Assembly: GCA_902794075.1 (NCBI GenBank) | Contig: CADBGE010000004.1 | Span: forward strand, 1,423 to 43,792 | DNA from: an uncultured Erysipelotrichaceae bacterium | GTDB lineage: Bacteria > Bacillota_I > Bacilli_A > RF39 > UBA660 | Direction: 5' to 3' | Length of the DNA stretch: 42,370 nucleotides | Shown here: positions 29,886-37,337 of the stretch, piece by piece | How the letters are laid out: each line of letters starts with the position of its first letter | How positions within the stretch are numbered: the stretch's first letter is position 1 | The notes under the pieces: generated by a model | What the model was told of the DNA's origin: nothing | The model's input: only the letters and a program-made list of their open reading frames with translations | The model's database searches: none | Translations under genes and position numbers: made by a program

Positions 29886-30110
29886 ATGAAAGCAGATGCA
29901 ATAAGATTAGCAATCAAGGATTTTAATGATGCTGTAAAAAAGGATGATACAACAAGTGCAATATTATATCTTAATGGAGAAGCAACAATGGATATTGGTC
30001 CTGAAGCTAAATTAGAATGTCCTTGGGATACTAATGTACTTATACTTAAAGATGATGATGTTATTTGTTATATTGATTGTGATGTTATAAATTCAATCAC
30101 TATACAATAA
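29886..30110 (+). CDS. small hypothetical protein
   Basis: The 74-residue protein MKADAIRLAIKDFNDAVKKDDTTSAILYLNGEATMDIGPEAKLECPW is acidic, with an N-terminal helix and then beta-like strands (NVLILKDDDVICYIDCDVINSITIQ). It ends 6 bases before tRNA-His. Not recognised. Confidence 0.6.
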   Translation: MKADAIRLAIKDFNDAVKKDDTTSAILYLNGEATMDIGPEAKLECPWDTNVLILKDDDVICYIDCDVINSITIQ

Positions 30111-30116
30111 TTACAT

Positions 30117-30189
30117 GGGGTTATTCGGTTAACGGTAGGCCGGCTGATTGTGGTTCAGCTCGTATCAGTTCGACTCTGGTATAGCCCCC
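30117..30189 (+). tRNA. tRNA-His, anticodon GUG
   Basis: The eight-pair acceptor GGGGTTAT with ATAGCCCC includes the extra G-1:C73 pair typical of tRNA-His. Anticodon arm GCTGA-TTGTGGT-TCAGC gives GUG. T-loop TTCGACT. Confidence 0.92.
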
Positions 30190-30373
30190 TAATATGTCAT
30201 TGATTCAAGTAAGCTGATGTATTGGCATGATATAAGCTAATTATATCCGGTTTAATGGATATCCATTATAGTATAACTACCTTTTAAATCAAAATACGCG
30301 TGTTATTGATTTAATTGCTGGCCGAGACGAAAATGTTTACAAAAACTTGAATAATGTAACATAAAGTAGTTAA
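30190..30373 (+). other. spacer before tRNA-Arg(ACG)
   Basis: 184 bases without gene; a short GATATCC/GGATATCC-like repeat around 30245-30262 and a weak stem are visible. Nothing convincing. Confidence 0.25.
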
Positions 30374-30449
30374 TCCCCTTGTAATTCAGTTGAATAGAAT
30401 GCCCGCCTACGAAGTGGAGAGTTGCAAGTTTGAGTCTTGCCAAGGGGAC
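30374..30449 (+). tRNA. tRNA-Arg, anticodon ACG
   Basis: Acceptor TCCCCTT with AAGGGGA, D-arm ATTC...GAAT, anticodon stem CCGC-CTACGAA-GTGG giving ACG (needs inosine for full range), T-arm GCAAG-TTTGAGT-CTTGC. T-loop has TTTGAGT. Confidence 0.85.
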
Positions 30450-30456
30450 TAAAATT

Positions 30457-30530
30457 GTTGGTGTAGCAGAGATGGCTACTTGCGCCGCCCTCATAAAGCG
30501 GAGACGGTGGTTCGAATCCACCCACCGGCA
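30457..30530 (+). tRNA. tRNA-Met (CAU), elongator, initiator or Ile2 type
   Basis: Acceptor GTTGGTG with CACCGGC (two G-U pairs), D-arm GCA...TGC, anticodon arm CCGC-(C)CTCATAA(A)-GCGG with CAU, T-arm GGTGG-TTCGAAT-CCACC. Whether C34 is modified to lysidine (Ile2) cannot be seen. Confidence 0.88.
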
Positions 30531-30555
30531 CAATAACACATAAATTTAATCAAAA

Positions 30556-30915
30556 ATGAACACAGTTAATTGCAAGTACAGCCCTGGAGACCACGTTTTC
30601 GGGGTTCATTTTTATCCTTCGGGGGCTAAGATTTTTGAAGGAGAAATTATTGAAATGTTCTCTAAAGTTACTAAAAATCATACCTTCTTAGGATATAAAT
30701 TATCAACTTGGCCAGTAAGTTATTTTCCAGAGGAAAATATCTTTAGTTTAGAAGATGAAGCCAAGAAAGCAAGAGAAGATTGGTTAAATAACATAAAAGA
30801 TAAACAACATGAAGAAGATTTTAACACTCCTAGCATGCTGCCTTATGATAGTGACAGCAGCTCAAGCACAACAACAATTCAAAGAATATCCGCTTTTTGC
30901 AGACGGAATAGTTGA
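30556..30915 (+). CDS. hypothetical protein with a possibly non-coding C-terminal overlap
   Basis: The 119-residue frame begins MNTVNCKYSPGDHVFGVHFYPSGAKIFEGEIIEMFSK and looks like a small SH3-like domain up to about residue 84 (EDEAKKAREDWLNNIKDK). From there the last 35 residues overlap another gene (30809) in a different frame and read like low-complexity Ser/Thr sequence. The overlap (107 bp) is far beyond the usual few bases, so one of the two starts/stops may be off. The first 80 codons look real. Confidence 0.6.
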   Translation: MNTVNCKYSPGDHVFGVHFYPSGAKIFEGEIIEMFSKVTKNHTFLGYKLSTWPVSYFPEENIFSLEDEAKKAREDWLNNIKDKQHEEDFNTPSMLPYDSDSSSSTTTIQRISAFCRRNS

Positions 30916-31195
30916 GTTTAACTACATTGTAGATGAAAATATTTATTATATCATCTACCGTGACACTACAAACTTCCCTGACTTTACAATTTATGATGAT
31001 GAATGGATAGAAGAAACCTATCTCAGTATAGATTGTAAAGAAGAGGATTTCTTTGATTACTTATTTTGGTTTGCAGAAGAAAAACAAAAGAAATCTGAAC
31101 TCTTTTACAAAGAAGATGATAGGTATGCAATCTTGGAGATTAATACCTATGTTGAAGGAGGAAATAATTATCAATATAAACTAATAAAAAGATAA
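30809..31195 (+). CDS. secreted hypothetical protein with signal peptide
   Basis: The 128-residue protein has a clean signal peptide MKKILTLLACCLMIVTAAQAQ (cleavage near AQA-Q) and a mature part rich in Tyr, Asp and Glu (FNYIVDENIYYIIYRDTTNFPDFTIYDDEWIEETYL). It would be exported to the periplasm. No enzyme motif is seen. It lies 5 bases upstream of the NfeD-like gene and overlaps the preceding frame by 107 bp. Confidence 0.7.
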   Translation: MKKILTLLACCLMIVTAAQAQQQFKEYPLFADGIVEFNYIVDENIYYIIYRDTTNFPDFTIYDDEWIEETYLSIDCKEEDFFDYLFWFAEEKQKKSELFYKEDDRYAILEINTYVEGGNNYQYKLIKR

Positions 31196-31200
31196 ACAAC

Positions 31201-31746
31201 ATGTATTCATTAGATTTTATGACACTTCCAGGATGGATTGCATTAATCTCAGGATTCCTGGTAATTGGTCAGCTTTTACTCACTTTATTCGTGGGTGATT
31301 TGCTTGACATTGACACAGATGCAGATGGTTTTGGAGACTTTGATATGTCCACCATTGCATCACCTAAAGGATTAATCCATTTCTTATGTGGTGCTTCTTG
31401 GTACTTAGTACTAATTCAACCATTTAGAAATGGAAGAGTGTGGCTATGGTATGATTGGTTCATAGCTATTGGAATTGGTTTAGTAGTTGCAGTATTAGTG
31501 ATTATGCTCTATTACTGGATGTCTAAACTAGCCTGTGAAAAGAAAAAAGAAAGTGGACAAGACCTTGTAAATAGAGTAGGTCATGTTTACTTGAATAATG
31601 GAAATGGTAATTACGATGTAAGTATTAACATTTCTGGTTCAATAAGCGTTATTCAAGTTACTTCTAAAAGTGGCAAGAAAGACCTTACAACAGGTTCTCC
31701 TGTAACAATCGTGGAATTCCAAAATGGAGTTTATTTCATTTCATAA
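31201..31746 (+). CDS. NfeD-like membrane protein, flotillin partner
   Basis: The 181-residue protein has three membrane helices (GWIALISGFLVIGQLLLTLFVGD; GLIHFLCGASWYLVLIQP; WFIAIGIGLVVAVLVIMLYYW) and a soluble C-terminal beta domain (GHVYLNNGNGNYDVSINISGSISVIQVTSKSGKKDLTTGSPVTIVEFQNGVYFIS) with the OB-fold pattern of NfeD. NfeD proteins work with flotillins in bacterial membranes. The next gene, 26 bases on, encodes a flotillin, so a two-gene unit is clear. Confidence 0.75.
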   Translation: MYSLDFMTLPGWIALISGFLVIGQLLLTLFVGDLLDIDTDADGFGDFDMSTIASPKGLIHFLCGASWYLVLIQPFRNGRVWLWYDWFIAIGIGLVVAVLVIMLYYWMSKLACEKKKESGQDLVNRVGHVYLNNGNGNYDVSINISGSISVIQVTSKSGKKDLTTGSPVTIVEFQNGVYFIS

Positions 31747-31771
31747 TTAATCCTTTAAAATTTTAAACAAC

Positions 31772-33784
31772 ATGCAAGTATTTGTAATTGCTGGCGTTAT
31801 TGCCGTGATCTTGATTCTGATGATTGTTGGAATCTTAACTCGTTACAAGAAATGCCGCTCGGACGAAGTCCTTGTGGTGTATGGTAAAACCTCTGGAAAA
31901 GCATCTGCCAAGTGCTATCATGGTGGAGCTGCTTTCGTTATTCCTGTAATTCAGGGATATGCTGTTATGAGCATGAGACCCATGCAGATTCAGTGTAATC
32001 TGGCAGGAGCTCTTTCATCTCAGAAGATTGAGGTTAATGTGCCTACTGTTGTAACTGTTGCTATTTCAAGTGATCCTGAGGTCATGCAGAACGCAGCCGT
32101 GCGTCTTCTCGGTTTGGATGAACATGAGAAGATTAATCAAATCAAGGATGTTGTTTGGGGCCAGATGCGTCTTGTAATCGCAGAAATGACCGTCGAACAA
32201 CTCATTTCTGACCGAGACAAGTTCTTAGGTTCTTGTAAGAATAATATTTCTGAAGAGCTTAAGAAGTTTGGTCTTGCTTTGATTAATATCAACATTTCCG
32301 ATATTTCGGATAATGCTGATTACATTGTTAACTTGGGTAAGAAAGCTGCTGCTGAAGCTAAGTATCGTGCCCTTGCTGACATTGAGGAGAAGACTAAAGA
32401 TGGTGAGGTCGGTATTGCAACTCAAAGAAAAGAGAAGGCTGTAAGTCTGGCTCAGATTAGTAGAGACCAGGAGACAGAGGTTGCTAAGAACGACCGTGAG
32501 CAGCAAACCGTAGTAGCTGAAACTCAGAAGGAGAGAGATATCCAGCTACGTAATACTGAAAAGGAAAAGAATGTTGGTATTGCCGAACGCGAAAAGGAAG
32601 AAACTGTCCGTACTCGTGAGATTCAAAAGGATCAGCAGGTTGAAACTGCTAGCCTGGAGAAGGAAGAGGCTACCAGTGTTGCGAATATCGAGAAGGAACA
32701 GTCCATCGAAGTTGCAACAGCAGAATCTGTTAAGTTGCAGAAAGTTGCTGAGCAGAAGAAGTTGAAAGATGTTGCTATTGCACAGCAGCAAGCTCTTACT
32801 GCTTCCGAAACCGCAGCAGCTAATGCTGAAAGAGATGCAAAGATTGCTGAGAAACAGGCAGAATCTCGTACTGCACAGCAGAAAGCAACACAGGATTCCG
32901 ATGCTAGCATCGTAGAATTCCAGCAGCAGGCTGATGCAAGAAAGGAGACTGCTACTCAGGAAGCTGAAGCCAAGAAGAAAGCTGCTGAGCAGGAGAAGAT
33001 GAGTAAGGTTGCAGAGGCTAAAGCTGCTACACAGAAACGTACAGCTATTGCCAGTAAGGATGCTAAGCTGACTGAGAATACTGCAGGTATTGAGGTTGCC
33101 AAGTCCGATGCTAAACTCGGTGTGGAAAGAGCCGAAGCTGATAAAGCTATTGGTGAAAGTCGTGCAAACGCTGAGAAAGCTATTGGTATAGCCAATGCCC
33201 AGAAGGAAGCTGAAGTTGCTAAGGCACTTGCTGAAGCAGAGAAGGCTAAACAGACTGCCGACATTATGGTTGGTACCGAAATTGAGGCCAATCGTAAGCA
33301 GGTTGAGGCAGAAGGTTTTAAGCAGAAGATCATCATTGAAGCTAATGCAGAAGCAGAAGCCGTCAAGATGAAAGCTGAAGCTGAAGCTGAAGCAAAACGT
33401 CTCGTTCTGAAAGCTGAAGCTGAAGGTCGTATGGCTATTGCTGAAGCTCTTCAGGCTGAGAATGCTGCAAAGACTGCTGAACTACAGGCACTTCTTAAGG
33501 CTGGTATGGAAGGTGGTCAGGTTGTGCAGATTGTTCTCAAGGATGAACTTGAGAAGATTGCACGCGCCGACGCAGAGAAATTTGAGCATCTGCATCTCGG
33601 TAACGTCACCGTGGTTGGTGGTGCTGATGCAGCTCCGTCATTCCTGGGTAAAGTTGTTGAGGCCGTTAGCAAGGTTAATGGTCTTAAGGAGAATATCCCT
33701 GGTGCTGGTGGATTGCTTGGTCTGCTTGGTTCCTTCGATAAGAAGCACACGACTGATACTCAGGGCACTCCTGAAACTAAATAA
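31772..33784 (+). CDS. giant flotillin/SPFH protein
   Basis: The 670-residue protein has an N-terminal membrane helix (VFVIAGVIAVILILMIVGIL), then an SPFH/PHB domain (residues about 25-200) with VVYGKTSGKASAKCYHGGAAFVIPVIQG and a MTVEQLISDRDKF segment, then an extremely long, regular Glu/Lys/Ala coiled coil (residues about 205-590) and a Gly-rich end. Bacterial flotillins are usually 430-510 residues, so the coil is expanded. The gene uses richer G/C codons than neighbours, hinting at host origin. Possible roles: membrane microdomains, envelope stress or superinfection control (inference). Confidence 0.88.
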   Translation: MQVFVIAGVIAVILILMIVGILTRYKKCRSDEVLVVYGKTSGKASAKCYHGGAAFVIPVIQGYAVMSMRPMQIQCNLAGALSSQKIEVNVPTVVTVAISSDPEVMQNAAVRLLGLDEHEKINQIKDVVWGQMRLVIAEMTVEQLISDRDKFLGSCKNNISEELKKFGLALININISDISDNADYIVNLGKKAAAEAKYRALADIEEKTKDGEVGIATQRKEKAVSLAQISRDQETEVAKNDREQQTVVAETQKERDIQLRNTEKEKNVGIAEREKEETVRTREIQKDQQVETASLEKEEATSVANIEKEQSIEVATAESVKLQKVAEQKKLKDVAIAQQQALTASETAAANAERDAKIAEKQAESRTAQQKATQDSDASIVEFQQQADARKETATQEAEAKKKAAEQEKMSKVAEAKAATQKRTAIASKDAKLTENTAGIEVAKSDAKLGVERAEADKAIGESRANAEKAIGIANAQKEAEVAKALAEAEKAKQTADIMVGTEIEANRKQVEAEGFKQKIIIEANAEAEAVKMKAEAEAEAKRLVLKAEAEGRMAIAEALQAENAAKTAELQALLKAGMEGGQVVQIVLKDELEKIARADAEKFEHLHLGNVTVVGGADAAPSFLGKVVEAVSKVNGLKENIPGAGGLLGLLGSFDKKHTTDTQGTPETK

Positions 33785-34140
33785 TCAGTAGTTTTCTCGG
33801 GTTTACTCTAAAACTTCCGATGACTTTTGTAATCGATATTTTCAACAAGAAGAAATTCATTTGACTTTACGCTTTTGTTCAATATGAACATAGTACTTGG
33901 CGATAGTATAATCGCCACTTTGGAACATAAAATAGGCACAATATTAAAATAGATTGAATCAAGAAAAGTACGTAAACTCTTTAGGTATCTTCTTCACCAG
34001 ATGGAGGGTTTGTTATTCTTTGTCAGTATAGCTGCTTCTTTAAAAGTTTTCTTGAGCTTAAGGCTATATTAGCTATCAAGATATTGTTCTGGTTCGAATC
34101 CAGAATGTTCCACATAAATTAACAATAATAAATTTTAAAT
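33785..34140 (+). ncRNA. spacer with possible split tRNA-like element
   Basis: No gene in 356 bases. TGGCGAT with ATCGCCA (about 33898-33916) forms a hairpin. TGGAACA (33921-33927) pairs with TGTTCCA (34106-34112), and a T-arm TTCTGG-TTCGAAT-CCAGAA (about 34086-34105) lies just inside the right arm. The 160 bases between carry no recognisable D or anticodon arm, so this is either an intron-interrupted tRNA or a tRNA-like RNA. Confidence 0.4.
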
Positions 34141-34176
34141 TATGAGTAACTTTGAAAAAGACTATATAATCATTGG

Positions 34177-34428
34177 ATGTATACTAATGCTTTATCTAAT
34201 TTGATTTATGATATGGGCTACGAAATTCGCGAAACTCTTGGAGATAGTTCTGTATCTTTAGAAAGGTATACATCTGGAAAATATGCAACTTTAACAGTAA
34301 ATGATGGTATTTCAGTTGTTGCGGTTATTAGTCATATTGAATATACTAGAGATCAAGATGAATCTTATTATAAAGATTTAAAGTTTAAAGTAGAGAATAA
34401 TAAAATATTATTCTATATTGAAATATAA
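34177..34428 (+). CDS. small hypothetical protein
   Basis: The 83-residue protein starts MYTNALSNLIYDMGYEIRETLGDSSVSLERYTSGKYATLTVNDGISVVAVISH and has alternating helix and strands. An upstream ATG (34142) opens a 20-codon frame in another phase that ends within this gene; a frameshift between the two cannot be excluded. No family recognised. tRNA-Arg follows after 7 bases. Confidence 0.55.
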   Translation: MYTNALSNLIYDMGYEIRETLGDSSVSLERYTSGKYATLTVNDGISVVAVISHIEYTRDQDESYYKDLKFKVENNKILFYIEI

Positions 34429-34435
34429 TTAAATT

Positions 34436-35148
34436 GGCCCTGTAGCTCAATGGATAGAGCAACTGCCTTCTAACAAATAGGAGTGACCTGGCACGAAAGT
34501 CCAGGTTAGAAGCACCCTAATTCGGTGAAAATCCTTTAGAATAAATAAACTTGTAAAATCAAGTATCGCCTAGTGCAAAAGTATGTAACTATTACAGGCG
34601 ATTAAGTTATCTGAAAAGATGTAATTCAAATGTCGTGTTGGAGTCGGCAGTGTAATCATCATTGCCTAATCATAAGTCCGCAACTAGGTGACTATAAACC
34701 AAGATACCAACTCCCTTTATTCTAAAACACTAACCAATAAAAAGTGTAAGGACAACGCCGAGCTAAATTGAGATGTAAAGTATGAGCTAGCTAAACGTAA
34801 AGTTCATTTAATGCACACGTTTTAAAACAAAAGGCACTTTACATCTTCATAAATGTGTACAGACTATAGAGGTGCAACCTAAGTTGAAATTGAATTCCCT
34901 ATTAAGCATTGCAGGTTATGATGCTGTCCCGAAAGGATGAAACGGAAAGTTCGAATCTTCTGAATAGGATTCTTGCAAGAATTTCAATATGGTTATAACA
35001 TAGTCGAGACTACAAACAAATAAGATACGTGGTGAAATGCCTAGTAGAATGAAAATTCAATCGTCTAAGATAGGACATTATTTGTGCTATGGCAACATAG
35101 TGTAGTAGGCTAAGCAGTAGGTTCTGCGTTCGAATCGCAGCAGGGTCA
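34436..35148 (+). tRNA. tRNA-Arg, anticodon UCU, split by a group I intron after U34
   Basis: Exon 1 is 34436-34469 and exon 2 is 35110-35148. Together: acceptor GGCCCTG with CAGGGTC, D-arm GCTC...GAGC, anticodon arm ACTGC-CTTCTAA-GCAGT giving UCU, T-arm CTGCG-TTCGAAT-CGCAG. Confidence 0.88.
34470..35109 (+). other. group I self-splicing intron in tRNA-Arg
   Basis: P1 pairs CTT (exon) plus CTA (intron) with TAGGAG, with a U-G at U34. Core elements AATTCGGTGAAAATCC, ACGCCGAGCTAAATTG, ACAGACTATAGAGGTGC and CATAGTCGAGACTAC are almost identical to the tRNA-Ser intron, and both end in GTGTAGTA(A/G)G. At 640 nt it has no open frame. It is clearly a sister copy of the tRNA-Ser intron. Confidence 0.88.
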
Positions 35149-35153
35149 CTATT

Positions 35154-35303
35154 ATGGATGATATTTTAATAATTAACAACAAAGAACAACTTGAAAGGTA
35201 CTTGAAAAAATATAATTGCAAGACCGAAGAAGAATTAGATGAAATACTCTGGTATGAATATGGAGTAACACTTAAGAACAATATTAAACCACATAAGTTA
35301 TGA
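35154..35303 (+). CDS. small hypothetical protein
   Basis: A 49-residue acidic helical frame, MDDILIINNKEQLERYLKKYNCKTEEELDEILWYEYGVTL, starts 5 bases after tRNA-Arg and overlaps the next start by four bases (ATGA). Not recognised. Confidence 0.55.
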   Translation: MDDILIINNKEQLERYLKKYNCKTEEELDEILWYEYGVTLKNNIKPHKL

Positions 35304-35593
35304 TGGTTCCTTCTGCAACTGAAGTGCATATGCTTTTAATGAGTGCTTATAAAGAATCAGATGCATTTTATAATCATGGTGGTTATGTACCAAAATATAT
35401 ATCATTATCCTTATTAAGTGTAAAAGAAGTCTTTAATAAAATTAAAAAACACTATGCAAGTGATAAAAGTTATGAAGTAACAGAAGATACTTCCACCACA
35501 TTTGAATTTAATGATGGTAAATGGGTATTTAGATATAAGATATATACTGGGCCCTTAAATCAAATAATTAACTATTCAGACTTTGAAGAATGA
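35300..35593 (+). CDS. small hypothetical protein
   Basis: The 97-residue protein, MMVPSATEVHMLLMSAYKESDAFYNHGGYVPKYISLSLLSVKEVFNKIKKHYASDKSYEVTEDTSTTFEFNDGKWVFRY is spread across its length, shows helices followed by a beta hairpin. It is coupled to both neighbours by four-base overlaps. No function can be inferred. Confidence 0.55.
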   Translation: MMVPSATEVHMLLMSAYKESDAFYNHGGYVPKYISLSLLSVKEVFNKIKKHYASDKSYEVTEDTSTTFEFNDGKWVFRYKIYTGPLNQIINYSDFEE

Positions 35594-35733
35594 AGAAGTT
35601 TCAAGTTCACAATGTTAACACTAATAAAGTGGTGTTTGAGTCTAACGACCATATGGAATGTTATATTAAGTTAGAAGAATACAAACAAAAATCTACAGAT
35701 AATTTTGAAATAATTGACACTCAAAAGAAATAA
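35590..35733 (+). CDS. tiny hypothetical protein
   Basis: A 47-residue frame MKKFQVHNVNTNKVVFESNDHMECYIKLEEYKQKS with a beta-hairpin start and a helix; it overlaps the upstream gene by four bases. Small phage protein of unknown role. Confidence 0.5.
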   Translation: MKKFQVHNVNTNKVVFESNDHMECYIKLEEYKQKSTDNFEIIDTQKK

Positions 35734-35735
35734 AT

Positions 35736-35903
35736 ATGGCAGCAGCAATAATTTTATTATGTTTAATGGTTATGGGTTTAGGAATTGCACTTGCAAAACA
35801 TGGTCAACCCAGAGAACCTTATAGTTTTTGGTCACAGTTGATTTCATTCATACTGAGTATGGTTTTACTTTATTTTGCACATTTCTTTGATGTATTTGAT
35901 TAA
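35736..35903 (+). CDS. small membrane protein, paralogue of 38329-38502
   Basis: The 55-residue peptide MAAAIILLCLMVMGLGIALAKHGQPREPYSFWSQLISFILSMVLLYFAHFFDVFD has two hydrophobic helices around a conserved LGIxxAKHGQP...FWxxLI core. The same core is in 38329-38502, so these are paralogues. Such two-helix peptides may be envelope or holin-like. Its last codons overlap the next gene by 14 bases. Confidence 0.6.
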   Translation: MAAAIILLCLMVMGLGIALAKHGQPREPYSFWSQLISFILSMVLLYFAHFFDVFD

Positions 35904-36288
35904 TTTTATTATATTATATTTTGCAAATTTAATTCTAGACTATCCATTGCAAGGAACATTTTTAGCAGAATATAAACAAAAGAATAACTATATCTTATTT
36001 GTACATTGTGCAATATGGGCATTAGGAATTTCAATTGTTTTATTACCATTAGGTTTATTTGCTTGGTGGAAAGTAATAATGTTACTTGTTGGTCATTATA
36101 TAATAGATTATTGGAAGTGTAGGGGTCTATACAAAAAATGGCCTTATAAATTAACAATTGAATATACTAAAGTAGGTGATTCAACTTTTGCAAAGAAAGT
36201 AAAAGTTCCAATAATTTCAGATTGGAATTCACTTTATATTGATCAATTACTTCATATAATACAAATTCTATTATGTCTAGTGAATTAA
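35890..36288 (+). CDS. DUF3307-type membrane protein
   Basis: The 132-residue protein has four hydrophobic stretches and the opening LINFIILYFANLILDYPLQGTFLAEYKQKNN then FVHCAIWALGISIVLLPLGLFAWWKVIMLLVGHYIIDYWKC, a pattern I associate with DUF3307 (D-x-LQ, H in second helix, H-x-x-x-DYxK). These are common in phages with unknown function. An in-frame ATG at 35875 is an alternative start. Overlaps the preceding gene by 14 bases and the next by 16. Confidence 0.65.
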   Translation: MYLINFIILYFANLILDYPLQGTFLAEYKQKNNYILFVHCAIWALGISIVLLPLGLFAWWKVIMLLVGHYIIDYWKCRGLYKKWPYKLTIEYTKVGDSTFAKKVKVPIISDWNSLYIDQLLHIIQILLCLVN

Positions 36289-36479
36289 AAATAGCATTAA
36301 AGTATCATAAGGCAATTAATAAAGATCTTTGGGATTTAATGTATGATAATAGTTCTAGAGCTATTGAAATACGAAGTGATATTATTCCTAGAGCACTTAC
36401 TTGGATAAATAGAAGGTTGTGGAATTATTATTTATATGTGGACAATAATCATTGCTATATAAAGAGATTAAATTGGTAA
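36273..36479 (+). CDS. small hypothetical protein
   Basis: A 68-residue basic helical frame, MSSELKIALKYHKAINKDLWDLMYDNSSRAIEIRSDIIPRALTWINRRLWNYY across its length. It overlaps the DUF3307-type gene by 16 bases and ends two bases before the CoaD-like gene. Not recognised. Confidence 0.5.
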   Translation: MSSELKIALKYHKAINKDLWDLMYDNSSRAIEIRSDIIPRALTWINRRLWNYYLYVDNNHCYIKRLNW

Positions 36480-36481
36480 AT

Positions 36482-36946
36482 ATGGACGTATTATTTCCTG
36501 GTACATTTGATCCTTTCACTATAGGACACAAAATGATAGTTGATAAAGCATTACAAATGAAAATGCGACCAATAGTTTGTTTCCTAAATAATCCTAAGAA
36601 AGAAAGGACATTTTCTCTAAATGCTATGGTGAATGCTGTTTGGAGAATATGGGATGCTGAAGTTGAAGCTTATCATTATGACTTAAATGCTAGTGATGTT
36701 TGTAAAAATTTTGGCATCAATGTTATCATTAAAGGAGTTCGTAATTCTCAAGATTTTGAATATGAGAAAAATATGGCTGATTATCATGAAAGATTTTTTG
36801 GTATTCAGACTATATTAATTCCTACATCTGAGAATATTAGCAGTACTATGGTTCGTGAACTATATAGGTTAAAAGCATTTAATTTAATGCAGAAAACTGT
36901 TCCTGAATATGTGTATAATGCTATAATGAATGAGTATATGCTTTAA
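36482..36946 (+). CDS. CoaD-like nucleotidyltransferase (phosphopantetheine adenylyltransferase family)
   Basis: The 154-residue protein starts MDVLFPGTFDPFTIGHKMIVDKAL; F-G-T-F-D-P-x-T-x-G-H is the nucleotide-binding signature of the family, and ISSTMVREL near the end is the second (ISSTxxR) motif. A KGVRNSQDFEYEKNMADYHERFFGIQTILIPTSE segment matches CoaD closely. CoaD makes dephospho-CoA from phosphopantetheine and ATP. In a phage it could replenish CoA or make an adenylylated product. An upstream in-frame ATG at 36452 is less likely, because 36482 gives the family length. Confidence 0.88.
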   Translation: MDVLFPGTFDPFTIGHKMIVDKALQMKMRPIVCFLNNPKKERTFSLNAMVNAVWRIWDAEVEAYHYDLNASDVCKNFGINVIIKGVRNSQDFEYEKNMADYHERFFGIQTILIPTSENISSTMVRELYRLKAFNLMQKTVPEYVYNAIMNEYML

Positions 36947-36958
36947 ATATGCTCAAAT

Positions 36959-37044
36959 GCCGGGTTCGTCTAATTGGCTAGGACATCGCCCTTTCACGGC
37001 GAAGAGAGCACAAGCCATTACGGGTTCGAGTCCCCTCTCCGCCT
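36959..37044 (+). tRNA. composite tRNA: tRNA-Glu 5' part joined to another tRNA's 3' half
   Basis: The 5' part has D-arm GTC...GAC-like and anticodon arm TCGCC-CTTTCAC-GGCGA giving UUC (Glu). But 17 bases lie before the T-arm, and the 3' acceptor CTCCGCC pairs poorly with GCCGGGT (five of seven). Instead it pairs perfectly with GGCGGAG at 37074, and ACAAG (37007-37011) with TTTGT there. So the 3' half may belong to a permuted tRNA (see next entry). Confidence 0.55.
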
Positions 37045-37073
37045 CAAGGTTATCAAATTCAAAAAAAAAATAA

Positions 37074-37118
37074 GGCGGAGTAGCTCAGTAGGAAGAGCAT
37101 TTGTCGATAACCTTAGCT
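37074..37118 (+). tRNA. 5' half of a tRNA lying after its 3' half (permuted order)
   Basis: GGCGGAG-TA-GCTC-AGTAGGAA-GAGC-A-TTTGT is a standard 5' half from acceptor to anticodon stem. No 3' half follows in 37119-37184, but a perfectly complementary one (CTCCGCC acceptor, ACAAG anticodon stem, five-base variable loop, T-arm) lies 30 bases upstream. The bases after TTTGT (CGATAAC) do not offer U33. Confidence 0.45.
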
Positions 37119-37184
37119 TAAAGATGTTGAACGTATGTAGGCAAATCTTGAGGCTGCACATCTAGGGCATTTGAGTGCAGTCTC
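37119..37184 (+). other. hairpin between tRNA halves and tRNA-Asn
   Basis: CTGCAC pairs with GTGCAG (about 37153-37180) directly upstream of tRNA-Asn. It may guide processing. Nothing else seen. Confidence 0.35.
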
Positions 37185-37257
37185 GGGGGTATAGCTCAGT
37201 GGATAGAGCACAAAATTGTTAATTTTGGCGGCGGGAGTTCAAATCTCCCTACCCCCG
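37185..37257 (+). tRNA. tRNA-Asn, anticodon GUU
   Basis: Acceptor GGGGGTA with TACCCCC, D-arm GCTC...GAGC, anticodon arm CAAAA-TTGTTAA-TTTTG giving GUU, T-arm GGGAG-TTCAAAT-CTCCC; discriminator G. Confidence 0.95.
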
Positions 37258-37337
37258 CAATGTCAGTAATGACATTCAAGCTTGTAAAATTACGACCTTT
37301 TGAGGATTTGTTGGTCATCTGTAAAATCCTCATATTT

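Noticed and set aside
32546-33366. Long antisense frames inside the flotillin gene
   Set aside because: Produced by the repetitive Glu/Lys/Ala codons of the coiled coil; low-complexity Ser/Ala/Phe translations.
37004-37050. Reading the region as an ordinary complete tRNA-Glu
   Set aside because: Acceptor pairs only 5 of 7, T-stem has a C-C clash, and 17 extra bases lie before the T-arm; the composite or permuted reading fits better.
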